DNA from: Gammaproteobacteria bacterium (ex Lamellibrachia satsuma)
GTDB lineage: Bacteria; Pseudomonadota; Gammaproteobacteria; Chromatiales; Chromatiaceae
Direction: 5' to 3'
NCBI GenBank assembly: GCA_019623805.1
Contig: CP053680.1
Coordinates: 1-64,000 of the forward strand
DNA length: 64,000 nucleotides
Shown: positions 56,302 to 64,000 of the stretch, piece after piece
How the letters are laid out: each line of letters starts with the position of its first letter
Numbering within the stretch: the stretch's first letter is position 1
Translations under genes and position numbers: made by a program
The notes under the pieces: model-generated
Databases searched by the model: none
What the model was told of the DNA's origin: nothing
The model's input: the letters and a program-made list of their open reading frames with translations, nothing else

Positions 56302-56906
56302 GGATTGCCTCCTCTATGGCACTCCCGGCAGTAACCGGCATTGTGACAACTTCCGCAGGTCGCAGGGTCCATCCTCGCTTCAAGCCCGTGGCGATCCCGG
56401 TAACCCAGCGGGTGATTGACACGATGCGGACTGTTGCGCCGAAAGTGGCAATCAGTACAAAAACTCAGATCCAGATGACAGAGACGGCAGGCCACCTGAT
56501 CCTGGATTGCCGCTTCGCCGTGGATCGTCTTGTAGTCAAAAGCGTGATCCTCGGGTCGGATGGTGCTGGTATCGGGATGGCAGTATTCGCAGGCAATGGG
56601 AGCGGAACGCTCCGCCACATGACACTCGTGGCAAATCGCCTCCAAGGGTTCGTTGGAGAGAGTCTCCAACTTGCTGAGCATTTTCAGATCTGTCAGTTTT
56701 GTCCCACTGAAAGGGTGGCACGCCATGCAGACATCACCACGGTTTTTCATAATCTCCTGATGTGCATTATGGGGAAAAAAGATATCGGCCCGCTGGCGGC
56801 GCTTCTCCCACCATTTCGGTTCATCCCCTTGTTTGACAACCTCGGCGGAAACCGCAATCAGGGTAAAAAACATCAGACAGAGAGAGAAAGTCAGCCGGAT
56901 CTTCAC
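56298..56906 (-). CDS. Heptaheme periplasmic c-type cytochrome
   Basis: A 202-residue protein with a signal peptide (LCLMFFTLIAVSAEVV). Seven CxxCH motifs are packed into about 140 residues: CMACH, CHECH, CEYCH, CRLCH, CTDCH, CGSCH and CRECH. Motif density is high (one per 20 residues), so the hemes should stack closely, as in small wire-like cytochromes. The protein ends shortly after the last motif. It is encoded directly after the beta-barrel gene with a four-base overlap, the arrangement expected for the pore-embedded or pore-proximal cytochrome. Confidence 0.9.
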   Translation of the reverse strand: MKIRLTFSLCLMFFTLIAVSAEVVKQGDEPKWWEKRRQRADIFFPHNAHQEIMKNRGDVCMACHPFSGTKLTDLKMLSKLETLSNEPLEAICHECHVAERSAPIACEYCHPDTSTIRPEDHAFDYKTIHGEAAIQDQVACRLCHLDLSFCTDCHFRRNSPHRVNHPLGYRDRHGLEARMDPATCGSCHNAGYCRECHRGGNP

Positions 56907-58162
56907 AGCACACCCGCCTGTGGCATCTTGAAGAAGTCGTAACGCAGACTCAGTCCCAGCCGATATTCATTATCACGATCGCTTTGGTCGATATACTCAC
57001 CGAACAGATCAATAAAGAGGTCTTTTCTCAACCTGCGCTTGAGGCGAAAGGCACTGCCAATGGCCTGGTTGCTTCCAGAGAGTTGGGTCTCTTTGCGTTG
57101 CAAAACAGCTTCAAGCTCCAACTCGACAAACGCCGTCAGCGCCTTTCTCACCCGACCATAAAGACTGATCGATTCGTCCCCGTTCAAGGTCAGGTAGTCC
57201 AGCCGGGACTCCAGTCTCCATCCATCGACATCACGGTAGTTCAACTCGGCCGCCATGCCTGAACCACTGCTACCTATTTCGCGCCATCGCCGGCTCACCT
57301 CCAACAAACCTGTCAGGCGACGGGTCAGCGGTCGGTGCCAGCTACCCTTTGCCACGCTCTGCCTTCCCCTTGCGTAATCGTGATAGAAACGGTCGCGGAA
57401 GCTGGCCGGTGTTTTACCTGGTTGGTAGAAGTCATAGAGCAGGTGCATACGACCATATGTCTGCAGGTCGATGTCTGCACTGCCCGAAAGTGCGTCCATC
57501 TCCTGTTGATCAAGGCGAAAACTGCCGGAAACATTGAAGCGTTTCAGCCCAATTGCCTTCGGATCACCGCCACCAGAGCCGCCCATGCCCCAAGTCATCC
57601 GTAAGGCGTTTTCATCATGCCACTGGTGCTGAAGTCCCAACCGGGTATTCACTGTTTTCAGACCACTGTATCCTGACCCGGTTTCAGCCTGATAACGGCC
57701 TTCGGCCCCGAGCAGAAAACCACCGCTCAGACCGTCATAGTCATCGATTCGCTTGGATGATCCTGCAAAGAGATTCCATCTGACGGGCCTCTCGGCGCTC
57801 TGCAGGGAGATGCCGTCAAGGGTGTAGAATCCACCGCCGTCAGCATGGTCAAATCGGCCGATGGTCACTTCACTTCCGTAACGTTCAATTTGAGTGCGGA
57901 AATAGAGCTGATGGAGTGCATGGTCAATCTCTCCCTCATCTCCACCTCGCAGTCCAAACTGCAGTACAGCCTGTTGCCCCTTTATCCTGTCTGTGTAGAT
58001 GACTTCGCCCCACTGCTCCAGATAACTCCGATTGTTATTGAACAGGAAGTTATCCATCTGCAGTGTGGTCTCCATAAAACCGGAGTAACCGGCCCACGCC
58101 GGAGAAAGTGTACAGAGAAGGAACCCTCCACTCATGATTCCGATGGCTCGAAAGCAGGACAT
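56903..58162 (-). CDS. Outer-membrane beta-barrel protein (porin-cytochrome type candidate)
   Basis: A 419-residue protein with a signal peptide (LLCTLSPAWAG). The mature sequence shows alternating amphipathic strands throughout: SGFMETTLQMDNFLF, VIYTDRIKGQQAVLQFGLRG, ELNYRDVDGWRLESRLDYL and LFGEYIDQSDRDNEYRLGLS. It lacks cysteines and ends in a strand with aromatic residues (LRYDFFKM), followed by a short tail. This is the pattern of a 16-22-strand barrel. No heme motif is present. Its location between cytochrome genes suggests an MtrB/OmbB-like pore sheath. I did not recognise MtrB sequence motifs, so homology to a known conduit family is open. Confidence 0.75.
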   Translation of the reverse strand: MSCFRAIGIMSGGFLLCTLSPAWAGYSGFMETTLQMDNFLFNNNRSYLEQWGEVIYTDRIKGQQAVLQFGLRGGDEGEIDHALHQLYFRTQIERYGSEVTIGRFDHADGGGFYTLDGISLQSAERPVRWNLFAGSSKRIDDYDGLSGGFLLGAEGRYQAETGSGYSGLKTVNTRLGLQHQWHDENALRMTWGMGGSGGGDPKAIGLKRFNVSGSFRLDQQEMDALSGSADIDLQTYGRMHLLYDFYQPGKTPASFRDRFYHDYARGRQSVAKGSWHRPLTRRLTGLLEVSRRWREIGSSGSGMAAELNYRDVDGWRLESRLDYLTLNGDESISLYGRVRKALTAFVELELEAVLQRKETQLSGSNQAIGSAFRLKRRLRKDLFIDLFGEYIDQSDRDNEYRLGLSLRYDFFKMPQAGVL

Positions 58163-58389
58163 CAGGTACGGCGGGGTGTCTTTGTCTCTGCCCCTTTATC
58201 CTTGAGCGCGGCCCAACCCACCAATGAGGCGAGGGCTATGACACATCCGGCACAACCGGTGCACTGTCCCAACAGCACCAGAGTGCAGCGACTGGATAGG
58301 GTCATATGACCCATGGCGAAACCTGCACCGGCACCCCAGGGCAGCAGCACCTTGACGACACTCTTTTTGATAGGAAACGGCATCTTCAC
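58162..58389 (-). CDS. Small cysteine-containing membrane protein of the cytochrome operon
   Basis: A 75-residue protein with one or two hydrophobic segments: WGAGAGFAMGHM (residues 18-29), then TLVLLGQCTGCAGCVIALAS (about 36-55). The cysteines RC, QC, GC and GC form a CTGCAGC cluster inside the hydrophobic region that could bind a metal or be lipid-exposed. The basic C-terminus (KDKGAETKTPRRT) is probably cytoplasmic. The stop shares one base with the barrel start. No family was recognised. It could be an accessory or maturation factor. Confidence 0.55.
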   Translation of the reverse strand: MKMPFPIKKSVVKVLLPWGAGAGFAMGHMTLSSRCTLVLLGQCTGCAGCVIALASLVGWAALKDKGAETKTPRRT

Positions 58390-58458
58390 CTCCCAGGAAA
58401 AACGCCATCACCGAGACCAGAGGCAATCAGCCCCTGTCACGGTGATGGCTTTGGACGA

Positions 58459-61287
58459 TCAGATCCGTGCTGTTTTTCTTCGCTGGAGAAGGCGTCCACT
58501 TAACAGGAGCAGCAACACCATCGGTAGATAAATGACGGAGCCACCTCCGCTGGATGAGATGGATGTACTGTCAACCGTGTCACGGGCTACCGCATCGGTT
58601 ACTGCGTAGTAACTGAAATGGTCAGTGCGCATAACCACGTAGCCATCCTCGGCCGCTGTCTGAGGGCGAACCAGCACAATACTGGCAGGATCAACCTGAC
58701 CCCAGGCGACTCCATCCGACGAGGTAACGATGCTGACTTGATCCACATCGGTGCCACTCCAGGGCAACTTCACATAGAGCGGTGTACCCGGAAATTGGGT
58801 GACCGGGTTGCCACTGCTGTCTGTGGCTTCGAGTCGATAGACCATATAGGTCTGACGATTGGTAGCCTGGGTTGCCGCAGTGGCCAGTTCGTCACTCCCC
58901 ATTCCGACCAGGAAACGATAGGTGGGTAACACCACACCTGCCTGCACACTGTCCTCCGACATGATAGCGACCTGACGCACCGCAGGCTCACCGTTGCTGG
59001 GTTGAAACAGATAGATCTCCCCAGTGGGCATTAACAGCTGCAGCGGAGCAATATCCCCTTCAGCAAGACCGATACCTGCCATAGCAGTGTCGCTGACTAT
59101 CTTCTGAACCATACCGCTGATCACAGGAGCAATAGAGGAATTCAGACGGGAAAGGGAGGGATTGATTCCACTGGAGTAGAGAATGTCGGAAACATTTTCG
59201 GTCACCACGCCGTTGGCATCCACTTTCATGGAGGGGAAATCAAAAACGATTACCCCTTCATCCACCAGACGTTTGTCCACCACGGTAGTGACAGTCTTGA
59301 TATTTGCCTCACTCAGAATACCATCGTTTGAGATCAGCGAACTAAAGGCGCCCCGTGCCGTTTGTGTATGGCAATCTTCACACTGTGCTGCCTCTACAGC
59401 AGGCCGGGTATTGTGGGACATCACATAGAAGTTGGATGCACTCCAGACCAGAACCGCATCGGGATTTTCCAACCCCTTGCCTAGCAGCACGGCGTCATAG
59501 GCACCTTTCAGCGCCATCATGGTGTCATAATCGGCAGGGTCACCAAAACGCCAGGAGCCGTGTGAAAAACGCACCGTCACCTGTCCCAACTCAGCACCGG
59601 AAACCGGATCGATTACCGCACCGTACTGGTCACCATTGGCATCGGTCTCCATACGAAATGCGCTGTTACGTTCTGTCTGGCTGAAGACATAACCGCTGGT
59701 TTTATCCTTCCAGTAGTAACGGTATCTTGCGTTGTAGGGGCGAAGACGCACTTTTCCGTCCTCACTGGCCGCATAGCGGTACATGATCTGCAATGATGTG
59801 CCACGACTCGCCTTATCAGTGATATGACACGCCTCACAGGTAACTACATCAAGATGGGTCTGGGTGATACTGGTGAGTGAATTTTCCGTGTAACCCGCCA
59901 TATCTCCAGCAAGTTTCCAGCGTTCCCTGTGTGCGCTCAGCATGTCGGGATGACCGGATGGGATCGCAGGTGTCTCTGCATCATCGTGACAATAGACGCA
60001 GGATTTGGCCGAGGGTGTGTAATCGCGCTCGTTGGCCACATCCATGTCGGAGTTGCCCTTGAGGAAGCTGTGGTCGGCATCCAGATCCACATTGGAATGG
60101 GATGGATTGTAGTAATTGCGCGTGTGGCAGGCATTACAGTTCTGGATCTCCCGGGTTTCACCATTGGCCTCGGTCCAGTCCAGTCCCTTATGCACATCAT
60201 CCTGATAGTCCCGCACCAGCAGGTCATTCTCTTCATAGACCAGCGTGGCGTTATCACCGAAACCGTAAAAACCTCGCCGTGAATTGGCGGTACGATGGCA
60301 CTGCATGCAGGCGTCGTTGGCAGGATATCGAACCATGGGAATCACAGCCTTTCTGTCGCCGTCGAAGGCAGCCGCATTCCAGGTGATGACAGGCTCACCA
60401 TTCGCATCCACTGGAATTGCCTCCACTGCAACCGCCCCATCGGCATCATCATCGACGCGGGCAAACTGCATCAACGCCTTGTCGTTCGCAGGGTTGCCAT
60501 CCATATTGATATTCAGAAACTCAAGGATCGCACTATCGGCATAACGGAAATGATCATTGTCTATCAACGCATGACGGCGTACATCCTTGAACATGTCCAG
60601 CGGCGCATCACCGGCGGGCAATCTGGCATCAAAACTTTTCAGATCGACATATCTGGCATGGCACATCAGGCAGTCGTTCTCCACCACCCCACTCTTCTGC
60701 CAGTCCCACTGGGTTATTACCGGGTTACCATCAGCATCAGTACTACGATTGAAGTAGTCACCATCCAGTGCCGTTACGGTGGTTGGATCCACCTCATCGT
60801 AGCGTCGACCGTTACGGTCCTTCTCCATCCAACCGCCACCGGAATGACAGCTGACGCAGCGTTTGACCAGTCCGGCAGAGCCATGATCGGCAAAATCGGA
60901 TTCTGTGGCATTCTCCTTTTTCGCCAGGATATCGGGGTTATTGCTGCCCATGCAGTTATATCCACCGTAATACCCGGGAGAGACCAATTGCGGCAGACCA
61001 CGCTCGGCACCAAAGTCATCTCTTGCTTCGTCACGCCCCTGTTCAAAATGGAAGGCGTGGGTAATCGCATCGTAGTCGTGACAGCCACCTGTGCCGCAAC
61101 TCATGCGCGGACTGTAAGGCTTACCGCTATCCAACACATGGCTGCCACTCTCATCCAGCAACGGAATGGCGGGATGGGCCTTCGGCTCATCCAGTACACC
61201 GGCCCAGGAACTATTGATGCCCGCAAACGTAAATACCAGAAACCCGGCCTTTAACAAAAGGCCGGCCTTACGGGATTTTCCCAACAT
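58459..61287 (-). CDS. Large octaheme cytochrome with GlyGly-CTERM-like tail
   Basis: A 942-residue secreted protein with signal peptide (LVFTFAGINSSWAGVL). Eight heme motifs lie in the first two thirds: CGTGGCH (CX4CH), CVSCH, CLMCH, CMQCH, CNACH, CVYCH, CEACH and CEDCH. The last 250 residues are beta-rich and free of cysteine, resembling an immunoglobulin-like or cell-surface domain. The C-terminus has SSSGGGSVIYLP followed by a hydrophobic helix and RRK, like the rhombosortase (GlyGly-CTERM) sorting signal, so the protein may be displayed on the cell surface. It is the first gene of the operon with a good ribosome binding site (AAGGGGAGAGATC). A terminal reductase or the outer electron-exchange protein is the likely role. 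Confidence 0.85.
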   Translation of the reverse strand: MLGKSRKAGLLLKAGFLVFTFAGINSSWAGVLDEPKAHPAIPLLDESGSHVLDSGKPYSPRMSCGTGGCHDYDAITHAFHFEQGRDEARDDFGAERGLPQLVSPGYYGGYNCMGSNNPDILAKKENATESDFADHGSAGLVKRCVSCHSGGGWMEKDRNGRRYDEVDPTTVTALDGDYFNRSTDADGNPVITQWDWQKSGVVENDCLMCHARYVDLKSFDARLPAGDAPLDMFKDVRRHALIDNDHFRYADSAILEFLNINMDGNPANDKALMQFARVDDDADGAVAVEAIPVDANGEPVITWNAAAFDGDRKAVIPMVRYPANDACMQCHRTANSRRGFYGFGDNATLVYEENDLLVRDYQDDVHKGLDWTEANGETREIQNCNACHTRNYYNPSHSNVDLDADHSFLKGNSDMDVANERDYTPSAKSCVYCHDDAETPAIPSGHPDMLSAHRERWKLAGDMAGYTENSLTSITQTHLDVVTCEACHITDKASRGTSLQIMYRYAASEDGKVRLRPYNARYRYYWKDKTSGYVFSQTERNSAFRMETDANGDQYGAVIDPVSGAELGQVTVRFSHGSWRFGDPADYDTMMALKGAYDAVLLGKGLENPDAVLVWSASNFYVMSHNTRPAVEAAQCEDCHTQTARGAFSSLISNDGILSEANIKTVTTVVDKRLVDEGVIVFDFPSMKVDANGVVTENVSDILYSSGINPSLSRLNSSIAPVISGMVQKIVSDTAMAGIGLAEGDIAPLQLLMPTGEIYLFQPSNGEPAVRQVAIMSEDSVQAGVVLPTYRFLVGMGSDELATAATQATNRQTYMVYRLEATDSSGNPVTQFPGTPLYVKLPWSGTDVDQVSIVTSSDGVAWGQVDPASIVLVRPQTAAEDGYVVMRTDHFSYYAVTDAVARDTVDSTSISSSGGGSVIYLPMVLLLLLSGRLLQRRKTARI

Positions 61288-61376
61288 GATCTCTCCCCTT
61301 TTTAATTATTTAGGTACTACTGCCGACCAACGTGCGGAAGGCATGCAAGTTTTTAGCACTTGTTCGTAAAACCCAA

Positions 61377-61394
61377 AAGCAGGAGTCATGCCAA
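61377..61394 (-). promoter_or_regulatory. Sigma-54-type promoter of the cytochrome operon
   Basis: On the minus strand TTGGCATGACTCCTGCTT contains GG and GC dinucleotides with the exact 10-base spacing of -24/-12 promoters and five of six bases of TTGGCA. It lies about 80 bases upstream of the first cytochrome start. A sigma-54 promoter needs an enhancer-binding activator; see the palindrome at 61457. Confidence 0.55.
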
Positions 61395-61456
61395 AATTTA
61401 ATTTTCTTTGGAATCAGCAAGATAGGAAAAATTTAGTTTAGGACTTTATTTGAATT

Positions 61457-61490
61457 GTGGGATATCCCACCATAAATTATGGGATATCAC
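61457..61490. promoter_or_regulatory. Palindromic operator/enhancer site pair (GGGATATC)
   Basis: A perfect 14-base palindrome GTGGGATATCCCAC (61457-61470) is followed, 8 bases on, by a second half-matching copy ATGGGATATCAC (61479-61490). The pair is 60-110 bases upstream of the sigma-54-type promoter, the usual distance for an enhancer-binding protein. The site could also serve gnd on the other strand. The regulator is not in the window. Confidence 0.6.
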
Positions 61491-61563
61491 TCTATCTACA
61501 GCGTTAGACTAAAATGACGTTAATGAGATGAGCGTATCGACTGGAATTAATCGGAGGAACGGG

Positions 61564-62577
61564 ATGCAACTGGGAATGATCGGTTTGGGGCGCATGGGCG
61601 CCAACATGGTGCGGCGATTGATGAAAGACGGTCACGAGTGTATTGCCTACGACCTGAACCGGGAGGCAGTCACTCAAATGGAACAGGAGGGTGCCACCGG
61701 CGCCACGGATTGGCAGGATCTGGTGCAGAAACTGGAAGCTCCCCGCGCAGTCTGGATCATGGTGCCGGCGGGTGTGGTGGACAACACCATTACGGCGATT
61801 TCCGCCTACCTGGACGAGGGTGACACCATCATCGATGGCGGCAACTCCTACTACAAGGATGACATTACCCGTTATAAACACCTCCATGAGAGAGGCATCC
61901 ACTATCTCGATGTCGGCACCAGCGGCGGAGTCCTGGGACTTGAACGGGGTTACTGTCTGATGATCGGCGGCGAACAGGAAACTGTCTCTCGGCTTCAACC
62001 TGTTTTCACCTCACTGGCTCCCGGGGTTGGCAAAATTCCCCGCACCCGCAGTCGTTCCGGCAATCCAGGACCGGCAGAACAGGGGTGGCTCCACTGCGGA
62101 CCTGCAGGGGCAGGACACTTTGTCAAAATGGTGCACAACGGCATCGAGTATGGCTTGATGGCTGCCTATGCCGAAGGGTTCAATATCCTCCGCCACGCCA
62201 ACGTTGGGCAGCTGGCCGCCGAGTCCGATGCGGAGACCACCCCACTGAGGGATCCCGAGACATTCCAATACGATATAGACGTTGCGCAGGTGGCCGAACT
62301 CTGGCGCCGGGGCAGTGTTGTCTCCTCCTGGCTACTCGACCTCACCGCCGCCGCACTGGGCGACAACCCCAATCTCACCGATTTTTCCGGCAGAGTCTCC
62401 GACTCCGGCGAAGGGCGTTGGACCAGCATAGCTGCCATCGAATCGGGGGCTCCTGCCCATGTACTCACCGCTGCCCTATTCAACCGTTTCTCCTCCCGTG
62501 GAGAGGCTGATTATGGAGACAGGCTACTGTCCGCCATGCGCTACGAATTCGGTGGACATAAAGAGAAGAGCGACTAA
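61564..62577 (+). CDS. gnd: 6-phosphogluconate dehydrogenase, short (GndA/YqeC-like) type
   Basis: A 337-residue oxidoreductase; the ATG of [12 protein letters not shown] follows GGAGGAACGGG and is preferred over an upstream in-frame start. NAD(P)-binding motif [40 protein letters not shown], the catalytic lysine in [14 protein letters not shown] and the C-terminal helical domain identify the decarboxylating family. It oxidises 6-phosphogluconate to ribulose 5-phosphate and CO2, supplying NAD(P)H. It is shorter than the 470-residue form and matches the short NAD-linked type. It is divergent from the cytochrome operon. Confidence 0.92.
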   Translation: MQLGMIGLGRMGANMVRRLMKDGHECIAYDLNREAVTQMEQEGATGATDWQDLVQKLEAPRAVWIMVPAGVVDNTITAISAYLDEGDTIIDGGNSYYKDDITRYKHLHERGIHYLDVGTSGGVLGLERGYCLMIGGEQETVSRLQPVFTSLAPGVGKIPRTRSRSGNPGPAEQGWLHCGPAGAGHFVKMVHNGIEYGLMAAYAEGFNILRHANVGQLAAESDAETTPLRDPETFQYDIDVAQVAELWRRGSVVSSWLLDLTAAALGDNPNLTDFSGRVSDSGEGRWTSIAAIESGAPAHVLTAALFNRFSSRGEADYGDRLLSAMRYEFGGHKEKSD

Positions 62578-62751
62578 CCCCTGCAATAAGCACTAAGAAA
62601 AATCCTACAGAATCTTAAGACATCTACCAATGACTTTAATTCCTCCTCGGGCCAGAATTGCTAAGCCCCTCGGGGTGAGGGTGTGGGATATTGAAGTGTA
62701 ACTTCCCATATTTAAAGACAACCTGGTCAAGTTTTTCTAAGGAGATAGGCA

Positions 62752-63024
62752 ATGAAAGGATTCATTCATAACATTACACTGATATTGATGCTTTTGGCTC
62801 TACCGGTTACTGCCAGTGCAGAAGTGGTTAATATCAACAAGGCTGACGCACAGACCCTGGCATCCGAGCTCAAGGGTATTGGTGCTTCCAAAGCGGAAGC
62901 CATCATCAAATTTCGGCAGGAACACGGCAGTTTTACCTCTGTGGATCAGCTGACTCTGGTGCCCGGTGTGGGGGACAAACTGTTATCAACTTTGCGACCT
63001 ATGCTGTCACTGGATTCAGATTAA
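62752..63024 (+). CDS. ComEA-like helix-hairpin-helix protein
   Basis: A 90-residue secreted protein with a signal peptide (LILMLLALPVTASAEV) and a strong ribosome binding site (AAGGAGATAGGCA). The mature part is a pair of helix-hairpin-helix motifs: VNINKADAQTLASELKGIGA and FTSVDQLTLVPGVGDKLLSTL. These bind DNA without sequence specificity in ComEA, the DNA receptor in natural transformation. The gene is monocistronic with no other competence genes nearby, so a role in DNA uptake is likely but not proven. Confidence 0.85.
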   Translation: MKGFIHNITLILMLLALPVTASAEVVNINKADAQTLASELKGIGASKAEAIIKFRQEHGSFTSVDQLTLVPGVGDKLLSTLRPMLSLDSD

Positions 63025-63192
63025 CAAACCCATGACAGAAGGGCGGAGTCTGGAAAACAGGCTCCGCCTATCGCAAGCCACTTCATTAACCCTGGCGAAG
63101 ACGAGGCAATCAATCCACTGGAAAAACTGATGCAGAATCAGTATCTTTAGCTGAATCCTGTTTTTCACAATCGATCTTGGTCCGTAGCAATC

Positions 63193-63822
63193 ATGCTCTC
63201 CATGTACAAAAATACAGTCTGCATTTTACTTCCTCTTCTTTTGCCCACTGTGGTTTCTGCTGAAACCCCCATCCAGCAATGTGAACGACTCTTCGCTGCT
63301 GCCGAATATGAAGCTGCCATCGTCCCCTGTACCGAAGCCGCCAAGATGGGAGATCCGGTCTCACAAACCTATTTGGGAGAAGTTTATGATTACGGCCCTG
63401 AAAATGTGCAGGATGCTGAAAAAACGGCTCACTGGTGGCGTGTGGCAGCAGATTCAGACTACCTGCCTGCACAAAACCTGCTGGCGCTGAAAAACTATTA
63501 CGGTGGCACCGTAATGGGTCCCGAGCCTGGTTGGAAACAAGACTATAAAGAGGCCATGCGCTGGTGGCGGATAAGTGCCGAAAAGGGTGTCCCTACATCA
63601 CAATTCATGCTTGGGGATATGTACCGACACGGCCAAGGCGTCCAAACAGACCTCGTCGAGGCGTATGCCTGGTACAAGCTGGCAAGCCGTTCAGGTTACA
63701 AGTTGGCAACAGATATTATCATTGAAACTTCGCGAATGATGACCCCACAACAGAAGAAAGCCGGTATTGATTTATTTGACAAGTACAGGAACCAGTACGT
63801 CAATAATGCTGGGGATATCTAG
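63193..63822 (+). CDS. Secreted Sel1-repeat protein
   Basis: A 209-residue protein with signal peptide (LLPLLLPTVVSAET; ATG or the ATG three codons later both work). Sel1-like repeats are recognisable as AKMGDPVSQTYLGEVYDYG, KTAHWWRVAADSDYLPAQNL, EAMRWWRISAEKGVPTSQF and then LGDMYRHGQGVQTDLVEAYA with WYKLAS. Such helical solenoids mediate protein-protein contacts. It stands alone, with an intergenic gap upstream and an IS end downstream, so its partner is unknown. Confidence 0.85.
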   Translation: MLSMYKNTVCILLPLLLPTVVSAETPIQQCERLFAAAEYEAAIVPCTEAAKMGDPVSQTYLGEVYDYGPENVQDAEKTAHWWRVAADSDYLPAQNLLALKNYYGGTVMGPEPGWKQDYKEAMRWWRISAEKGVPTSQFMLGDMYRHGQGVQTDLVEAYAWYKLASRSGYKLATDIIIETSRMMTPQQKKAGIDLFDKYRNQYVNNAGDI

Positions 63823-63833
63823 GACACTTCTAA

Positions 63834-64000
63834 TTCTACTTTGTCAGATTCCATCACCCGGCAACCGACTGTTCCAGCGTCTGTTTTCGATATTGGGAGT
63901 CGATAGCCGCTTGTCGTTTACGATGCCGTTTCGTCATTTGCCGTAGTATTTCATCGCGTTCAATATCTCGCCGTGGCAGGAAGGCACGCAATAGCGATTC
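63834..64000 (-). mobile_element. Second IS701-type copy, cut by the window edge
   Basis: It begins with TTCTACTTTGTCAGATT, the terminal repeat seen at 32116-33639, and continues as the reverse complement of that element. The stop of the transposase is at 63854. The element extends beyond the window, so its other flank cannot be checked. Confidence 0.9.
63854..64000 (-). CDS. IS701-family transposase, C-terminal part only
   Basis: The frame reads the same as the C-terminus of the transposase at 32336-33619 (RRDIERDEILRQMTKRHRK, then RQAAIDSQYRKQTLEQSVAG). The rest lies past the window edge. Confidence 0.85.
   Translation of the reverse strand, partial: ESLLRAFLPRRDIERDEILRQMTKRHRKRQAAIDSQYRKQTLEQSVAG

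Noticed and set aside
1..64000. CRISPR array, rRNA genes or riboswitches
   Set aside because: No regularly spaced repeats, no rRNA-like sequence and no recognisable riboswitch core were seen on either strand.

Overview
The window looks like a chromosome segment of a gammaproteobacterium. The housekeeping genes (uvrB, pcm, thrC, the all-alpha type dut, a GltP-type symporter, a FimT/GspH prepilin) and the REP-like palindromes fit that class. The many multiheme c-type cytochromes suggest a redox-versatile, anaerobic or microaerobic lifestyle, as in sediment or sulfur-cycle lineages. The exact lineage is inference. Several insertion sequences and at least six broken genes show active genome rearrangement.

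Layout. 1-4.7 kb: a DUF2914 protein, an isolated V-type ATPase subunit I, a decayed gene remnant and an IS1182-family element. 4.8-19.2 kb: minus-strand envelope and ion-transport genes. These are a frameshifted DedA-PAP2 fusion, an ABC-2 exporter (permease, ATPase, HlyD-type lipoprotein), a LOG-family hydrolase, a P3A proton-pumping ATPase, an unknown 163-aa protein, an APC-type permease, a SpoIIAA-UspA fusion, a DUF47/PiT phosphate module, and a second permease cut by a near-identical second IS1182 copy. 20.8-27.2 kb: a DUF4258/XRE toxin-antitoxin-like pair, tRNA-Asn, a prepilin, aspartate aminotransferase, uvrB, pcm and tRNA-Val.

27.2-35.4 kb: an 8.2-kb island integrated in the 3' end of tRNA-Val, bounded by 46-bp direct repeats. 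It holds a tyrosine integrase, a prim-pol gene truncated by an IS701-type element, a terminase-small-subunit-like gene and a fused protease/major capsid protein. It has no portal, large terminase or tail genes, so it resembles a phage satellite or the relic of one. 35.5-48.3 kb: a DUF5610 protein, unknown membrane proteins, thrC, a dicarboxylate/amino-acid symporter, an overlapping pair of unknown genes, dut, and an MscS-family channel split by an IS3-family element.

48.5-61.3 kb: the most interesting region. Nine tightly coupled minus-strand genes encode seven multiheme cytochromes with 56 heme-attachment motifs by my count. With them are an outer-membrane beta-barrel candidate and a small membrane protein. 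One cytochrome is fused to a NapH-like polyferredoxin in the inner membrane, one to an NHL propeller, one is a lipoprotein, and one ends in a GlyGly-CTERM-like tail. Together they could carry electrons from the quinone pool across the periplasm and outer membrane. A sigma-54-type promoter with an upstream palindrome precedes the operon. The window closes with a short 6-phosphogluconate dehydrogenase, a ComEA-like protein, a Sel1-repeat protein and the end of a second IS701-type copy.
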